Source: Corynebacterium spheniscorum (GTDB taxonomy: Bacteria > Actinomycetota > Actinomycetes > Mycobacteriales > Mycobacteriaceae). From it: a DNA stretch of 64,000 nt. A program made the position numbers and the translations under genes. This document shows positions 38,290 to 47,974 of this stretch, in pieces (positions within the stretch are counted from its first letter, which is position 1; the number at the start of each line of letters is the position of its first letter). The notes beneath the pieces were generated by a model. That model did no database searches. It was not told the DNA's origin and saw nothing but the letters and a program-made list of their open reading frames with translations. The DNA lies in NCBI RefSeq assembly GCF_900113445.1, contig NZ_FOPJ01000003.1, positions 186,001-250,000 of the forward strand, written 5' to 3'.

Positions 38290-39387
38290 CTAAAGTGATG
38301 AGTAGGTTAGCCACTCGCCGTAGAACATGGAGCAGCCCAAGAGCACTGCCATGGCGGCGATCAGCCAGAATCGGATGACGACGGTGGTTTCCGCCCAGCC
38401 ACCATTTTCGAAGTGGTGGTGGAAGGGGGCCATGCGGAAGAAGCGTTTACCGGTGGTGCGGAAGACGATCACCTGGATCACCACGGAAGCGGCTTCCATA
38501 ACGAAGAGTGCACCAATGATGATCATCAGCAGCTCGGTGCGCGACGCAACCGAGAGGCCGGCCACAAGCCCGCCGAGGGCAAGGGAGCCGGTATCGCCCA
38601 TGAAGATTTTGGCGGGGGCGGCGTTCCACCATAAAAAGCCCAGGCAAGCACCCAGCCCGGCGGTGGCTAGTACGGCGAGATCGAGGGGGTCGCGTACCGA
38701 GTAGCAGCCGGCGGTGGCGACTTCGGAGCAGCTATTGCGGAATTGCCAGAAGGTGATGCCGGCATAGGCGCCGAGCACTAAGGCGGTGGCGCCGGATGCT
38801 AGGCCATCGAGGCCATCGGTGAGGTTGACGGCATTGGACCAGGCGGAGACCAAAATATAGATGAAAAGCAGGAAAATAATGATGCCGATGCCGCCGCCGA
38901 AAGCAAGGTCGACGGTGGGGATATCGCGGATGAAGCTGAGGTGCGTACTGCCCGGGGTAAGTCCCTCAGAGTCCGGGAAGAAGAGAATGAGTCCGCCGAA
39001 GATTAAGGCGAGGGCGAATTGCCCAACCAGCTTCGCGGTTTTATTCAGCCCCAGGTTGCGGGCTTTGAATAGTTTGATGAAGTCATCTGCGAAGCCGAGA
39101 GCACCCAGACCTAAGGTAAGCCCTAGGACCAGTAGACCGGAGACGGTAAAGCCGCCGGTGCCGCTGATGGTTCCATAAATATTGGTAGAGACATAAGCGG
39201 CGATAATGCCCGCAACGATCGCTAGGCCACCCATGGTGGGGGTGCCGCGTTTACGCAGGTGGGACTTGGGTCCTTCTTCGCGGATTTCTTGGCCGAGGCC
39301 TTCCGCGGAGAACCAGCGGATTAGCAGCGGGGTGATGAAAACAGCGACGAGGAAGCTGACGGCTCCGGCGATAATAATATTAATCAC
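38290..39387 (-). CDS. mraY: Phospho-MurNAc-pentapeptide transferase
   Basis: Forms lipid I by moving phospho-MurNAc-pentapeptide to undecaprenyl phosphate in the membrane. The 365 residues form about ten helices. The conserved active-site loops are visible: [16 protein letters not shown] (with the DD pair), [15 protein letters not shown] and the cytoplasmic loop [17 protein letters not shown] with the HHH. The GTG start overlaps the murF stop as GTGA, so translation is coupled. Confidence 0.98.
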   Translation of the reverse strand: MINIIIAGAVSFLVAVFITPLLIRWFSAEGLGQEIREEGPKSHLRKRGTPTMGGLAIVAGIIAAYVSTNIYGTISGTGGFTVSGLLVLGLTLGLGALGFADDFIKLFKARNLGLNKTAKLVGQFALALIFGGLILFFPDSEGLTPGSTHLSFIRDIPTVDLAFGGGIGIIIFLLFIYILVSAWSNAVNLTDGLDGLASGATALVLGAYAGITFWQFRNSCSEVATAGCYSVRDPLDLAVLATAGLGACLGFLWWNAAPAKIFMGDTGSLALGGLVAGLSVASRTELLMIIIGALFVMEAASVVIQVIVFRTTGKRFFRMAPFHHHFENGGWAETTVVIRFWLIAAMAVLLGCSMFYGEWLTYSSL

Positions 39388-40850
39388 GGTGTAGGGTTCT
39401 TCCTCTTCTCACAATCAACGGCGCGGAGAGCTTCGGCAACTTCCCAGAGTTTTTGGGCATTGGAGGCTTTCGCCAATACGCAGTCTCCGGGGTGAGGCTG
39501 CACCAGCTTCGCGGCCGCAACACAATCTTTCGCAACCTGAGTAGTTATACCCTGTGCCCTTGCCGCCTCAACCATTGCCCGGGTGGCTGGGGAAACATCC
39601 ACCACAATAAGCTGCTCAATTTCTTGGGCGCGGAGCACTTCCGCGATGGCGGCATGTTCAGCTTCCGCATTATCCCCCATCTCACCCATTTCCCCGAGCA
39701 CCGCCCATGCGGTGGTGCCGCGGCTACGAGCCATGGCCCCTAAAGCCTTAAGCCCGGCGCGCATGGATTCCGGGTTGGCGTTATAGGCATCATCAATGAT
39801 GACCACCCCATCGGGGCGCGTTTGCACATCCATGCGGTGCGCGGAGGCAGCGGTGTGCTCTGATAGTGCGGCTGCGATCTGAGCAATCGGGATGCCTACT
39901 GCATGCCCAATGGCGGCTGCGGCCAACGCGTTGGGAACTTGGTGTTCACCATGAACCTGCAGGTTCACCATTCTCGAGTCTTCGCCTATGTGCAGCGCGA
40001 AATGCGCGCGGCTTTGTTCATCGAGGTGAATATCGGTGGCATAAATATCTGCTGGTTGTTCAGCGGAGAAGTAGAGCACCTTGGCGTGGGTGCGGGACTT
40101 CATGGGCGCAACCAGGTCATTATCGAGGTTGAGGATCGCAGTGCCCTGCGGCGGGAGTGCCTCAACCAGCTCACCTTTGGCTTGGGCAATGCCTTCGCGG
40201 GAACCGAATTCCCCTAGGTGCGCGGAGCCCACATTTAAGACCGCTCCGACGGTGGGTGGGGCGATGGCGGCGAGCTCGGCGATATTGCCGATGCGGCGGG
40301 CCGACATTTCGGCGACTAGGAAATCGGTGGATGTGCTACAGCGCAGCACGGTGTAGGGGTGCCCGATCTCATTATTGAAGCTTCCGGGTGGGGCGATTAC
40401 TTCGCCGGCTTTGGTCAGCACCGTGGCGGCTAGATCTTTGGTGGAGGTTTTTCCTGCGGAGCCGGTAATGCCCACGATCTGCATATCCAGGCGGGTGGCT
40501 ACGGCATGCGCGAGTGCGGAAAGGGCCTTGAGTACTGCGGCGCCGCTGCCGTGTTCATCATCGAATTCCAGGGCGTAGCCGGTGGAATCGGATTTACCTT
40601 GGGGTTGCACCACAATGGCGGGCACCCCGACATCGCGGGCGGCGAGCACCGCTACCGCGCCGGCATTAATGGCGGTCTGTGCGAAATCATGGCCATCCAC
40701 GCGGGCACCGGGTAGGCAGAGGAAGATCCCACCGTTGCTGATCTTGCGGGAATCAAATTCCACGCTGCCGCTGACGATGGTGTCCGGGTCGGCATGGTAG
40801 ATGCTGCCGCCGGTGATCTCGGCGATCTCTTTTAAGCTGAGCTGGATCAT
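39384..40850 (-). CDS. murF: UDP-MurNAc-tripeptide:D-Ala-D-Ala ligase
   Basis: Adds the D-Ala-D-Ala dipeptide and completes the UDP-MurNAc-pentapeptide. The 488 residues contain the ATP-binding [11 protein letters not shown] (about residues 121-131), [14 protein letters not shown], and [15 protein letters not shown] near 350. Start and stop overlap with murE (ATGA) and mraY (GTGA) respectively. The codon usage and frame agree with neighbours. Confidence 0.98.
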   Translation of the reverse strand: MIQLSLKEIAEITGGSIYHADPDTIVSGSVEFDSRKISNGGIFLCLPGARVDGHDFAQTAINAGAVAVLAARDVGVPAIVVQPQGKSDSTGYALEFDDEHGSGAAVLKALSALAHAVATRLDMQIVGITGSAGKTSTKDLAATVLTKAGEVIAPPGSFNNEIGHPYTVLRCSTSTDFLVAEMSARRIGNIAELAAIAPPTVGAVLNVGSAHLGEFGSREGIAQAKGELVEALPPQGTAILNLDNDLVAPMKSRTHAKVLYFSAEQPADIYATDIHLDEQSRAHFALHIGEDSRMVNLQVHGEHQVPNALAAAAIGHAVGIPIAQIAAALSEHTAASAHRMDVQTRPDGVVIIDDAYNANPESMRAGLKALGAMARSRGTTAWAVLGEMGEMGDNAEAEHAAIAEVLRAQEIEQLIVVDVSPATRAMVEAARAQGITTQVAKDCVAAAKLVQPHPGDCVLAKASNAQKLWEVAEALRAVDCEKRKNPTP

Positions 40851-42325
40851 CCTTTACGCTCCTTGAGGGCGGCGCGGAGTTCCTCGCGATCATCAAAGGG
40901 GTGCGTGACCCCTGCAATGAGTTGTCCGGTTTCATGGCCCTTGCCGGCCACCACAATGGCATCCCCGGGTTGGGCCCAGGCCACTGCGGCGCGGATAGCT
41001 GCGCGGCGGTCTGCAATTTCGCGGACTTCGGTGTCGGTATCAATACCCGCTAGTAGTTCCTGGCGGATGCTGGCGGGATCTTCATCGCGGGGATTGTCAT
41101 CGGTGATGATGACCAGCTCGCAGCGCTTCGCCGCTTCAGCTCCCATAATGGGGCGTTTGGAATGATCACGGTTACCGCCAGCACCAATGACCACCCCAAG
41201 GCGCCCAGTGATCTGGGAGCGCAAGGTATCTAAAACGGCAGCTACCGCGGCGGGTTTATGGGCATAGTCCACCACCGCAAGGAAATCTTGGCCTTCTTGT
41301 ACTTTTTCCATGCGCCCTGGCACATTGACCTGGGCAATACCCTCGGCGACCTGTACTGGGTTAAGGCCGGCTGCTTGGGCTAGGCCTAGGGCGATGGCGG
41401 CATTGGCGATATTGAAGCGGCCCGGGATGGCGAGGCTTAAGTCGATGGGGGCGGTATTCGGCAAGGTGATGGTGGCGTGGTGGATGCCGGCTTCATCCAC
41501 GTGAATATCGCTGGCCTGGATATCGGCAGGGTGGCCGTCGATGCTGACAGTAATGGGGTGTTCGGCGACCTCGGTGGCCATGCGTTGGCCCCATTTATCA
41601 TCAATGCAGATGATGGATTGGTGTGCCTCCACGGGGCTTCCAGGGCGGAAAAAGGTGGCCTTGGCCTGGAAATAATCCTCCATGGTGGGGTGATAATCCA
41701 GGTGGTCTTGGGAGAGGTTGCTAAACCCAGCAACATCAAAATCACAGGCGTTAACGCGGCCCAGGCTTAAGGCATGGGAGGAGACTTCCATCACCACATG
41801 GCTGACTCCTTGCTTGACCATCTCGCGGAAGAGCTCTTGAAGCATGGGGGCTTCCGGGGTGGTTAAGGGAGTGTCGACTTTTTGGCCCTTGATGTGGGTG
41901 CCGGTGGTGCCAATCACGCCGGTAGGCACCCCAAGATGGGCAAGTCCAGCTTCCAGCAGGTAGGTGATGGTGGTTTTGCCGGCGGTGCCGGTCACGCCGA
42001 TGAGGGTGAGTTCTTTGGAGGCATGACCATAGATCTCGGCGGACACCTGGCCGAGGATGGCGCGTACATCCTCAACTTCAATGACCGGCCGGGTTTCACC
42101 ATGGTTGTGCAGGTATTCCCACCCGTTTTTATCAGTCAAAATAGCGGAGGCGGGAGTTGCCGCGGCATAGCTTGCCCCGTGCGTACGGGTGCCGGGGAGT
42201 GCAGCGAATAACCCGTTCTCGGGAAGCTCTGCAGAATTTAAACCAATGTCGGAAATCTCCAGGTCCTTGGAGTTATGCAGAGTACCGTTGGCGAGTTCCG
42301 AGAGTCTGCGAAGTGTACTGCTCAT
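40847..42325 (-). CDS. murE: UDP-MurNAc-dipeptide:meso-diaminopimelate ligase
   Basis: Adds meso-diaminopimelate to UDP-MurNAc-L-Ala-D-Glu. The motif DNPR (in IITDDNPRDEDP) is the marker of the mDAP-adding type, matching the corynebacterial cell wall. The ATP-binding loop is TGTAGKTTITYL. The protein is 492 residues from the ATG at 42325, which follows AAGGA at about seven bases. The open frame extends to 42640 but the extra part overlaps ftsI in another frame and is not the gene. It ends overlapping murF and begins 14 bases after the ftsI stop. Confidence 0.97.
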   Translation of the reverse strand: MSSTLRRLSELANGTLHNSKDLEISDIGLNSAELPENGLFAALPGTRTHGASYAAATPASAILTDKNGWEYLHNHGETRPVIEVEDVRAILGQVSAEIYGHASKELTLIGVTGTAGKTTITYLLEAGLAHLGVPTGVIGTTGTHIKGQKVDTPLTTPEAPMLQELFREMVKQGVSHVVMEVSSHALSLGRVNACDFDVAGFSNLSQDHLDYHPTMEDYFQAKATFFRPGSPVEAHQSIICIDDKWGQRMATEVAEHPITVSIDGHPADIQASDIHVDEAGIHHATITLPNTAPIDLSLAIPGRFNIANAAIALGLAQAAGLNPVQVAEGIAQVNVPGRMEKVQEGQDFLAVVDYAHKPAAVAAVLDTLRSQITGRLGVVIGAGGNRDHSKRPIMGAEAAKRCELVIITDDNPRDEDPASIRQELLAGIDTDTEVREIADRRAAIRAAVAWAQPGDAIVVAGKGHETGQLIAGVTHPFDDREELRAALKERKG

Positions 42326-42338
42326 ACGCGCGTCCTTG

Positions 42339-44426
42339 CTAGTTGTGCTGGAGGATGAGTTGGCCTTCTTGGGGTGGAGAGAGCGGCACATTGTGTCGAT
42401 CCAACAGCCAGGAGGCAATATCGTGGAAAACCGGGGCGGCGGAAGCTCCCCCACCACCATCGGGGTTGGGGCCGCGCTCCGGAGCGTCCAACATGACGGC
42501 AATGACAAAGCGCGGATCATCCGCGGGGGCGATGCCGCCGAAGGTAATCCAATAATCGGAATTAGAATACGCGCCGGTATCGGGGTCAACCTGCTGCGCG
42601 GTACCGGTTTTACCGGCGAGCTGGTAGCTCTCAATGCCATTACCGGCGGCGGTACCGGAATTTAAGCCAGTGGGATCGGTTTGGAAGACGCCGCGGAACA
42701 TATCGACGATGGTGCGGGCGGTATGTTCGCTGACCACGCGGGTGCGGGTCGGGGCGGGTTGTTCTTCTAAGGAACCATCGGCGCTTTGGACCTTGGAGAT
42801 AATGCGGGGTTCGATGCGTTCCCCACCATTGGCGAGGGTTTGGTAAACACTGGCCAGCTGCAGGGCCGTCCAGCTCATGCCCTGGCCGATGGGCAGGTTG
42901 GCGAAGGTGCCGCCGGACCATTGTTCCCGCGGCGGAAGTAGGCCTGCGGATTCATTGGGCAATTCCACGCCGGTGGGTTGGCCAATGCCGAAGCGGCGCA
43001 GGTAGTCGGCGTATTTATCCTCACCGAGGCGTTGGGCAAGCATGAGGGTGCCCACGTTGGAGGATTTACCGAAAATACCGGTGGTGGTAAGCGCGAGGTC
43101 GCCGTGTTGCCAAGCATCGCGCACCGTCACTCCGGACATGTGGATGGAGCCGGGGACGGTGAGGACCTCATCGGGGGTGCTCAGGCCTTCTTCGATGATG
43201 CCGGCGGCGGTAATGATTTTGGCGACCGAGCCGGGTTCGAAGGGGTGCGAGACAGCGCGGTTATCGAAGTCGCGGCCGGTTTCTAATTGTTTAGCGATAT
43301 CCCCATTGGGGTCGATGGTGCCGGTATTGGCCATGGCGATGATCTCGCCGGTTTTGGCGTCTAGTACCACCGCGGAAGCATTATGTGCCCCGGAGTTGGC
43401 TTTGGCTTGCTCGATTTTTTGTTGGACGAAGGTTTGGGTGTCCAGGTCGAGGGTAAGCGTGACGTTTTTGCCATTGACTGCGGGGACCTGGTCGCGCAAG
43501 GTGCCGGGGATGACTTGGCCATTGGTGGAGACATCTTCGGTGGAGCGGCCATTAATGCCGGCGAGGACGGAATCACCAGAGGCTTCGAAACCGAATTGGC
43601 CTTGGCCATCCATGGAGACCTTGCCAATAATATTTTCGGCAATCGCGCCATTGGGGTATTGGCGGATGTCTTGGTGATCGGCGGCGACACCGTGGTAGGT
43701 AGAGGCGATCTCTACCGCAATGTCTGGGTCCACATTGCGGACTAGGAGCTCATAGTGTGTATCGGCTTTGAGCTTCTCGAGGATTTCCTTGGGGTCAACC
43801 TCGTCGGTGGGGTTGCCATGTTCCTTGATCATCCGTGGGATGCCGGTGGACATGTCTTTGAGGATCGCGCCGACGCGTTTATCCAGCTCGCGGTTGCGGG
43901 CTTCCTCATCGCCGCGGATGGTGACCTCATATTCCTGCTGCTGGCGAAGTTCCTTGCGCAGCTGGATGGGGGAGACGGTCAGCGAGCGGGCCTGCATGGT
44001 GTAGGCGAGGTCGCGGCCATCACGATCAGAGATGGTGCCGCGGCGGGCGGGGTCCACATAGACGCGGGCGCGCTGGGCTTCGGCCTTTTCGGCAAGATCT
44101 GGGCCCCACACCACCTGTACCCAACCGAGGCGCGCAATGAGAGCCACGGCGATGACGATGGCCCCGACCACGATCCATTGGATGCGGCGGCGCATGGTGT
44201 TGCGCTGCAATTGGGTGGGGGTTTCCCGCGGTGCGGGTTCTGGCCGTGTGATGGGGTGCTCGCGGGCAGGGTGCTCGCGGGTGGGGTGTGGCCTGGTGAC
44301 TTGTTGCCTTCTGGCTTGTTGCGCGCGGTAGTTTCGCGAGGAGCTGCCTCGAGGGGCAGGCTGGTGGTCGCTGCTGACACGGCGTCGAGGTGCGCGACGA
44401 TTATTCGCGCGGCCCGAGGAGGACAT
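42339..44426 (-). CDS. ftsI: Septal penicillin-binding protein FtsI (PBP3)
   Basis: The transpeptidase that crosslinks septal peptidoglycan, partner of FtsW. Visible parts are a long basic, proline-rich cytoplasmic N-terminus with a repeat of HPxRE type, one membrane helix (WIVVGAIVIAVALIARLGWV), a dimerisation domain (about 110-270) and the transpeptidase domain with SVAK (active-site serine), SSN and KTGTAQ. About 695 residues from the ATG at 44426, with AAAAGG at nine bases. A GTG at 44459 would add eleven residues, and start choice is uncertain. It follows ftsL on the same strand. Confidence 0.96.
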   Translation of the reverse strand: MSSSGRANNRRAPRRRVSSDHQPAPRGSSSRNYRAQQARRQQVTRPHPTREHPAREHPITRPEPAPRETPTQLQRNTMRRRIQWIVVGAIVIAVALIARLGWVQVVWGPDLAEKAEAQRARVYVDPARRGTISDRDGRDLAYTMQARSLTVSPIQLRKELRQQQEYEVTIRGDEEARNRELDKRVGAILKDMSTGIPRMIKEHGNPTDEVDPKEILEKLKADTHYELLVRNVDPDIAVEIASTYHGVAADHQDIRQYPNGAIAENIIGKVSMDGQGQFGFEASGDSVLAGINGRSTEDVSTNGQVIPGTLRDQVPAVNGKNVTLTLDLDTQTFVQQKIEQAKANSGAHNASAVVLDAKTGEIIAMANTGTIDPNGDIAKQLETGRDFDNRAVSHPFEPGSVAKIITAAGIIEEGLSTPDEVLTVPGSIHMSGVTVRDAWQHGDLALTTTGIFGKSSNVGTLMLAQRLGEDKYADYLRRFGIGQPTGVELPNESAGLLPPREQWSGGTFANLPIGQGMSWTALQLASVYQTLANGGERIEPRIISKVQSADGSLEEQPAPTRTRVVSEHTARTIVDMFRGVFQTDPTGLNSGTAAGNGIESYQLAGKTGTAQQVDPDTGAYSNSDYWITFGGIAPADDPRFVIAVMLDAPERGPNPDGGGGASAAPVFHDIASWLLDRHNVPLSPPQEGQLILQHN
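44254..44283. repeat. 15-bp tandem repeat in the ftsI N-terminal region
   Basis: GGGTGCTCGCGGGCA and GGGTGCTCGCGGGTG lie back to back (15-bp period), and a partial third copy (GGGTGTGGCC) follows. Fifteen bases equal five codons, so the protein shows the HPxRE unit repeated (HPTREHPAREHP) in its cytoplasmic tail. The unit count could vary between strains without a frame shift. Confidence 0.75.
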
Positions 44427-44553
44427 CCTCACCATCCTTTTCGTGTCGAGTGCTTTCACAGGCGCAGTGCGCCCCTGTCACACGCTACCGCGACAGGGGC
44501 TGTTGAGCTTCTATGCCCCGCCGATGCGGAGCCTAATCACAGGGATTGCTCAG

Positions 44554-45291
44554 TTATCGGCCAGGGCTGGGCGCGGCCGGAACATTGGGGGCATAGGGCG
44601 CTACCCCGGCATCATTGTTCGGCATGCCCAGATGCGGTACCGCTGAGACGTTGCCATCGAGCTCCCGGGTTTTCTCCGGGTTACTAGAGGCAATGTGGGC
44701 GCGCACCGGTTTGCCATTGACATCAATAATGGGGCGGGTTTCTTCACTCGGGGGGCGAACCTCGGTGACTTCGCCTTCATCATTGACCGCCAGGATGCCC
44801 GGTTGCTGTGGGACCACCAGGTGCCGCTCCCCTGCTTGGCGGGCTAAGGAGGCAGAGCTGCGCACATTCTCAAGGTCGCGGTTTAAGGACTCCAGCTGGT
44901 TATCAAGGCGGTTTTGTTCCACCTTGAGTTGTTGCAGCTGGAAGGTTTGCTGCGTGGTCACCCCAGAAAGGGTCATGGCCCCAATGATGCCGGCAATGGC
45001 GAAAAGCAAAGCGGCGGCCGAGATCTTCAGAATCCGCGGGGTTTCCTTGCGCGGTTGGATGCGCCGCCCACGCCGGGACACCACTTGGCGAGACCCCAGC
45101 CGTTTAGGTGCGGCCGGCGGGTTCTTCCGGGTGCTGCGATGCGGCCGTGGTTTTAGCCCAGTGGGCGTTTCGCGGCTCGGGGCCTCCGGGTAGCGCCGTG
45201 GGCTAACCCGCGGTTGGGTGCGCAGATCTTCGCGTTCCAGGAGGGCCGTATTGGTTTGGGTGCGGGAGTAGGTGCGCCGACGGTCAGCCAT
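44554..45291 (-). CDS. ftsL: FtsL-like septal scaffold protein
   Basis: A bitopic protein with a long basic cytoplasmic part (about 1-85), one membrane helix ([21 protein letters not shown]) and an extracytoplasmic coiled coil with [28 protein letters not shown]. The tail is disordered and proline-rich, ending PAAPSPGR. FtsL belongs to the FtsQLB complex that activates FtsW-FtsI. Sequence conservation of the family is low, so the call rests on topology and on its place between rsmH and ftsI. From the ATG at 45291 (GAGG at six bases) it is 245 residues and overlaps the rsmH stop by eight bases. Confidence 0.85.
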   Translation of the reverse strand: MADRRRTYSRTQTNTALLEREDLRTQPRVSPRRYPEAPSRETPTGLKPRPHRSTRKNPPAAPKRLGSRQVVSRRGRRIQPRKETPRILKISAAALLFAIAGIIGAMTLSGVTTQQTFQLQQLKVEQNRLDNQLESLNRDLENVRSSASLARQAGERHLVVPQQPGILAVNDEGEVTEVRPPSEETRPIIDVNGKPVRAHIASSNPEKTRELDGNVSAVPHLGMPNNDAGVAPYAPNVPAAPSPGR

Positions 45292-46351
45292 GGTGTCCCT
45301 CATCTCGGAAAGCTTTCTTTGGGTCGTTCTGGGAAGTGTCGGTGGAAGCCGAGGTTCTTTCGATAGCGCGGACCCGCACCGGGGCGGCCCGCGGGTTCTC
45401 TTCGATTTCCGCTGCGCTCGCTTTTTCTGCGCCGCGGGTAATCGCTACCCATTCCGGTGCGGTCCCCGGAAGGTCCACGGGTAACCCGGGTGGGGTTTTA
45501 GAGGCACAAAGCTGCCCGAAGAACTTCTTCACCAGGCGGTCTTCTAAGGATTGGTAGCTCATGACCACCATCCGCCCACCGCAGCGCGTCATAGCGGCAG
45601 TATTAGGCAGTGCGAGTTCAATGGCTTCGAGTTCGCGATTAACTTCCACGCGCAGCGCCTGGAAGGTGCGCTTGGCGGGGTGCCCCCCGGTGCGGCGAGT
45701 AGCCGCCGGAATGGTGTCATAGAGCAATTCCACCAGCCGCGCGGAGGTGCTAAACGGTTCTTTTTCTCTTTCTTTTAGCACCGCGCTGGCGATTTTCCCG
45801 GCGAAGCGTTCATCACCATAGGTTTTGAGTACCCGCGCTAGGTCGCCGTGACTATAGGTATTGAGCACATCAGCTGCGGTGATGCCCTTGGTGGGGTCCA
45901 TCCGCATATCAAGGGGTGCATCGGTGCGATAAGCAAAGCCACGCTCAACTTGGTCTAGCTGCATAGAGGAAACCCCAAGGTCAAAGAGGCTGCCTGCCAG
46001 GCCTTGGTCTAAGACGATCTCGGCGATGGGGTGCGATTCTTCTTTTAAGGTCTCGTGGGCCTCATCGAAGCGACATTGGATGGCGTGGAAACGGTCCCCG
46101 AAAACAGAAAGACGCTCGCGGGCTTCGCTAAGCGCACGGGCGTCGCGGTCAACTCCGAGGATGCGCACTGTGGGGAAGGTGTGCAGTAGGTATTCGCTAT
46201 GCCCACCGGCGCCCAGGGTGGCGTCCATAAGGACCGCGTCTTCTTGTTCTAGAGCGGGGGCTAAAAGTTCCGCGATGCGATCGCGCATCACCGGAATGTG
46301 CCCGTGTTCGCTGGCGTTGCTCGTGCTTGCGTTGCTGGTGCTTGCGTCCAT
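45284..46351 (-). CDS. rsmH: 16S rRNA C1402 methyltransferase RsmH
   Basis: N4-methylates C1402 of 16S rRNA near the P site. The 355 residues show [13 protein letters not shown], the SAM-binding [14 protein letters not shown] (about 40-53), the [17 protein letters not shown] segment and a late [14 protein letters not shown], which is typical of MraW. The ATG at 46351 begins a low-complexity lead ([17 protein letters not shown]) produced by a 15-bp repeat, so the true N-terminus could lie further upstream. mraZ precedes after a 225-base spacer and ftsL follows with an eight-base overlap. Confidence 0.96.
   Translation of the reverse strand: MDASTSNASTSNASEHGHIPVMRDRIAELLAPALEQEDAVLMDATLGAGGHSEYLLHTFPTVRILGVDRDARALSEARERLSVFGDRFHAIQCRFDEAHETLKEESHPIAEIVLDQGLAGSLFDLGVSSMQLDQVERGFAYRTDAPLDMRMDPTKGITAADVLNTYSHGDLARVLKTYGDERFAGKIASAVLKEREKEPFSTSARLVELLYDTIPAATRRTGGHPAKRTFQALRVEVNRELEAIELALPNTAAMTRCGGRMVVMSYQSLEDRLVKKFFGQLCASKTPPGLPVDLPGTAPEWVAITRGAEKASAAEIEENPRAAPVRVRAIERTSASTDTSQNDPKKAFRDEGHHG
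46314..46343. repeat. 15-bp tandem repeat at the rsmH start
   Basis: GCGTTGCTCGTGCTT and GCGTTGCTGGTGCTT follow each other with one mismatch. In the rsmH frame this gives NASTS repeated, just before the conserved HGHIPVM. The repeat is in frame and close to the start codon. Confidence 0.75.
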
Positions 46352-46430
46352 TGGCCCCTGGGTCACCCCCTTTTTCTCATGCGCGAAGGAACTTATATGC
46401 AATATGTCTGGCCTGAGTACATATAGGGCC

Positions 46431-46534
46431 CTGTCCGACCAGGCTTAAGAGTGTGGCGGTGATGTTGGTTCTGATGTCGGGGAAGTACACCAGAAGCAAG
46501 CTTTCGCCCGCCGCGTCTTGTCCTCGTCGGACAG
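46431..46534. promoter_or_regulatory. Distant inverted repeat in the mraZ-rsmH spacer
   Basis: CTGTCCGAC (46431-46439) and GTCGGACAG (46526-46534) are perfect 9-base complements with 86 bases between them. They sit in the 225-base spacer between rsmH and mraZ, and would be in the mRNA. A long-range stem here could affect processing between mraZ and the rest of the dcw transcript. mraZ mRNA processing by RNase III has been described in corynebacteria; the sites here were not verified against that. Confidence 0.4.
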
Positions 46535-46576
46535 AGTCCGTACACGCACTCCTGGGGTGACGCGCATATCAGGGTG

Positions 46577-47011
46577 TTAGAGCAGGTCGCCGAGGATATC
46601 GTCGGCGTCGGCAGCGGAGTATTCCGCTTCTGTTTCTTCCTGATAGGCGGCCCAGGACTCGGCGTCCCAGATCTCTAGGAAATCGACGGAACCGATGACT
46701 ACGCATTCCTTGCTGAGGTTTGCGTATTCACGGTGCACCGGGGACAAAGTGATTCGTCCCTGCCCATCGGGTGTTTGCTCATCCGCGCTGGCTGCCAGGT
46801 TGCGGATAAACGCACGCGCCTTTGGGTTGGTGCGGGATACGGCCGCTGCTTTGCGAGCTCGGGCCGCGAACTCTCCACGGGGATACACCGCAAGGCTGTG
46901 GTCCTGGCCTTTAGTGACCATCAGCCCTTCAGCTAGTTCTTCGCGGAACTTCGCTGGGAGGGTGAGACGACCTTTGGCGTCAAGCTTCGGGGTGTAGGTG
47001 CCCAGAAACAT
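46577..47011 (-). CDS. mraZ: Transcriptional regulator MraZ
   Basis: MraZ binds tandem GTGGG-type boxes and controls the dcw promoter, and so represses or tunes division genes. The 144 residues contain the two AbrB/SpoVT-like halves: [23 protein letters not shown], and later [18 protein letters not shown]. The DxKGR and DxxGR signatures of both halves are intact. The ATG at 47011 is preceded by GGAA. It lies first in the dcw cluster, with likely MraZ boxes 98-124 bases upstream (47109-47135). Confidence 0.97.
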   Translation of the reverse strand: MFLGTYTPKLDAKGRLTLPAKFREELAEGLMVTKGQDHSLAVYPRGEFAARARKAAAVSRTNPKARAFIRNLAASADEQTPDGQGRITLSPVHREYANLSKECVVIGSVDFLEIWDAESWAAYQEETEAEYSAADADDILGDLL

Positions 47012-47108
47012 TCCTGGAACTCCCTTCCCTTAAACCTGAGCCGGTGGTGATGACCTCATGTGGAGTGTCGAAATCCATAGCCATAAGACTGGTTGCCTCA
47101 TCGCTGTG

Positions 47109-47135
47109 CCCCACTCTACCCCACTTTCCCCCACT
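47109..47135 (-). promoter_or_regulatory. MraZ box array, three AGTGGGG repeats
   Basis: On the minus strand AGTGGGG occurs three times at 47109-47115, 47119-47125 and 47129-47135, an exact 10-bp period, so all boxes lie on one face of the helix. MraZ is known to bind tandem GTGGG-type repeats with such spacing, usually in its own promoter. The array is 98-124 bases upstream of the mraZ start in the transcribed orientation. A single extra copy is at 47160-47166. The identity of the binding protein is inference from family knowledge. Confidence 0.8.
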
Positions 47136-47395
47136 AGCAAGACTAAAAGTGGCCAAGCACCCCACTAATAAAGGTCTTTTCCCAGGTTAACTGAGATTTT
47201 ATTGGTGGGGAGATTTACCTAAACGCTAATCACTCTAGTCACATAAGCCCCACAAGCACCACTAGCCCCACTAAGTTCCCCTCGCTTCTTACACCTTCCC
47301 TCACCCCAACAACACCACCTCGAACTGCAGATATGCCACGTCAAGCAAGCAGGCACATGTCAGCCCAGCGCAGCATCCCCAAGCGCCGCGTCAGA

Positions 47396-47412
47396 TGTGG
47401 GGCAAAGTGGGG
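47396..47412 (+). promoter_or_regulatory. Second MraZ-like box pair in opposite orientation
   Basis: TGTGGGG (47396-47402) and AGTGGGG (47406-47412) are spaced exactly 10 bp on the plus strand, i.e. opposite to the main array. They lie just upstream of a terminator and about 390 bases from mraZ. They could bind MraZ weakly, form a looping partner of the main array, or be chance. No plus-strand gene follows closely. Confidence 0.4.
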
Positions 47413-47431
47413 GAAAATGTGCAGACATAAG

Positions 47432-47478
47432 AAAACACCGCCGCTTCCTCACTCCGGCAAGAGTGGAAAGCGGCGGTG
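47432..47478 (-). terminator. Rho-independent terminator after the DUF3040 gene
   Basis: The minus strand forms a long stem (CACCGCCGCTTTCC...GGAAGCGGCGGTG, with ACTC/GAGT inside) and then TTTTC. It is 26 bases after the DUF3040 stop codon. The stem has about 17 pairs, with one bulge, making this a strong terminator that isolates mraZ transcription. Confidence 0.85.
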
Positions 47479-47503
47479 CTTGTATAGGAGAAGTTGAGAG
47501 GGT

Positions 47504-47974
47504 TTAGCGCTCTTCGAAGCGACGACGGAAGTTCTCTTCCATTCGGCTGCTTAATGAGCCGCCTTCTTTGGTGACGATGGGCCCAGCCTTATCCATGGAT
47601 AGGGACATTGAGGGGCGTCGGCGGAAACCACGGTTCTGTTTTCCGCCGCCACGCAACATCCACACCCCGGCGCCGAACATCACGAGGAATCCGACCACAC
47701 TGAGGGCAATAAACCACAGGCTGTTTTGGGACAAGATGACACCCATCAGCATGGCGACGAGGCCAACGACGATGAGCGCGACACCTTGAAGGGATAGGTT
47801 GATCCCCTCACCGCTACCGAAAACGTGGTCATCGGTGACCCCGGACCCAAAACTGGGGTCGTCGGCGAGGAGAGACTGCTCAATCTCTCGGAGCGTGTTG
47901 AGCTCCTGCTCAGATAGTGACAAGGCGTCCTCCGCACTCGGTTCGTTTTCTGGATCATGATTGGTGCTTGCCAA
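47504..47974 (-). CDS. DUF3040 membrane protein
   Basis: A 156-residue protein of the actinobacterial DUF3040 family. The N-terminal cytoplasmic part contains LSLSEQELNTLREIEQSLLADDPSFG, typical of the family. Two membrane helices follow (about 63-82 and 87-106), then a basic tail (RRRPSMSLSMDKAG, RRRFEER). It has a clear terminator. In actinobacteria it is often found next to mraZ, as here, which suggests a link to division, but the function is unknown. The TTG or similar start codon at 47974 is not fixed by a strong ribosome binding site. Confidence 0.9.
   Translation of the reverse strand: MASTNHDPENEPSAEDALSLSEQELNTLREIEQSLLADDPSFGSGVTDDHVFGSGEGINLSLQGVALIVVGLVAMLMGVILSQNSLWFIALSVVGFLVMFGAGVWMLRGGGKQNRGFRRRPSMSLSMDKAGPIVTKEGGSLSSRMEENFRRRFEER

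Larger units (their letters stand above)
47012..47431. promoter_or_regulatory. mraZ upstream region
   Basis: A gene-free 420-base stretch between mraZ and the DUF3040 terminator. It carries two clusters of GTGGGG-type boxes (separate entries), a fourth single copy at 47160-47166 (CCCCACT on the plus strand) and a fifth at 47266-47272. No ORF of useful length was found. It must hold the dcw promoter on the minus strand, but no -10/-35 pair is clear enough to mark. Confidence 0.6.
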
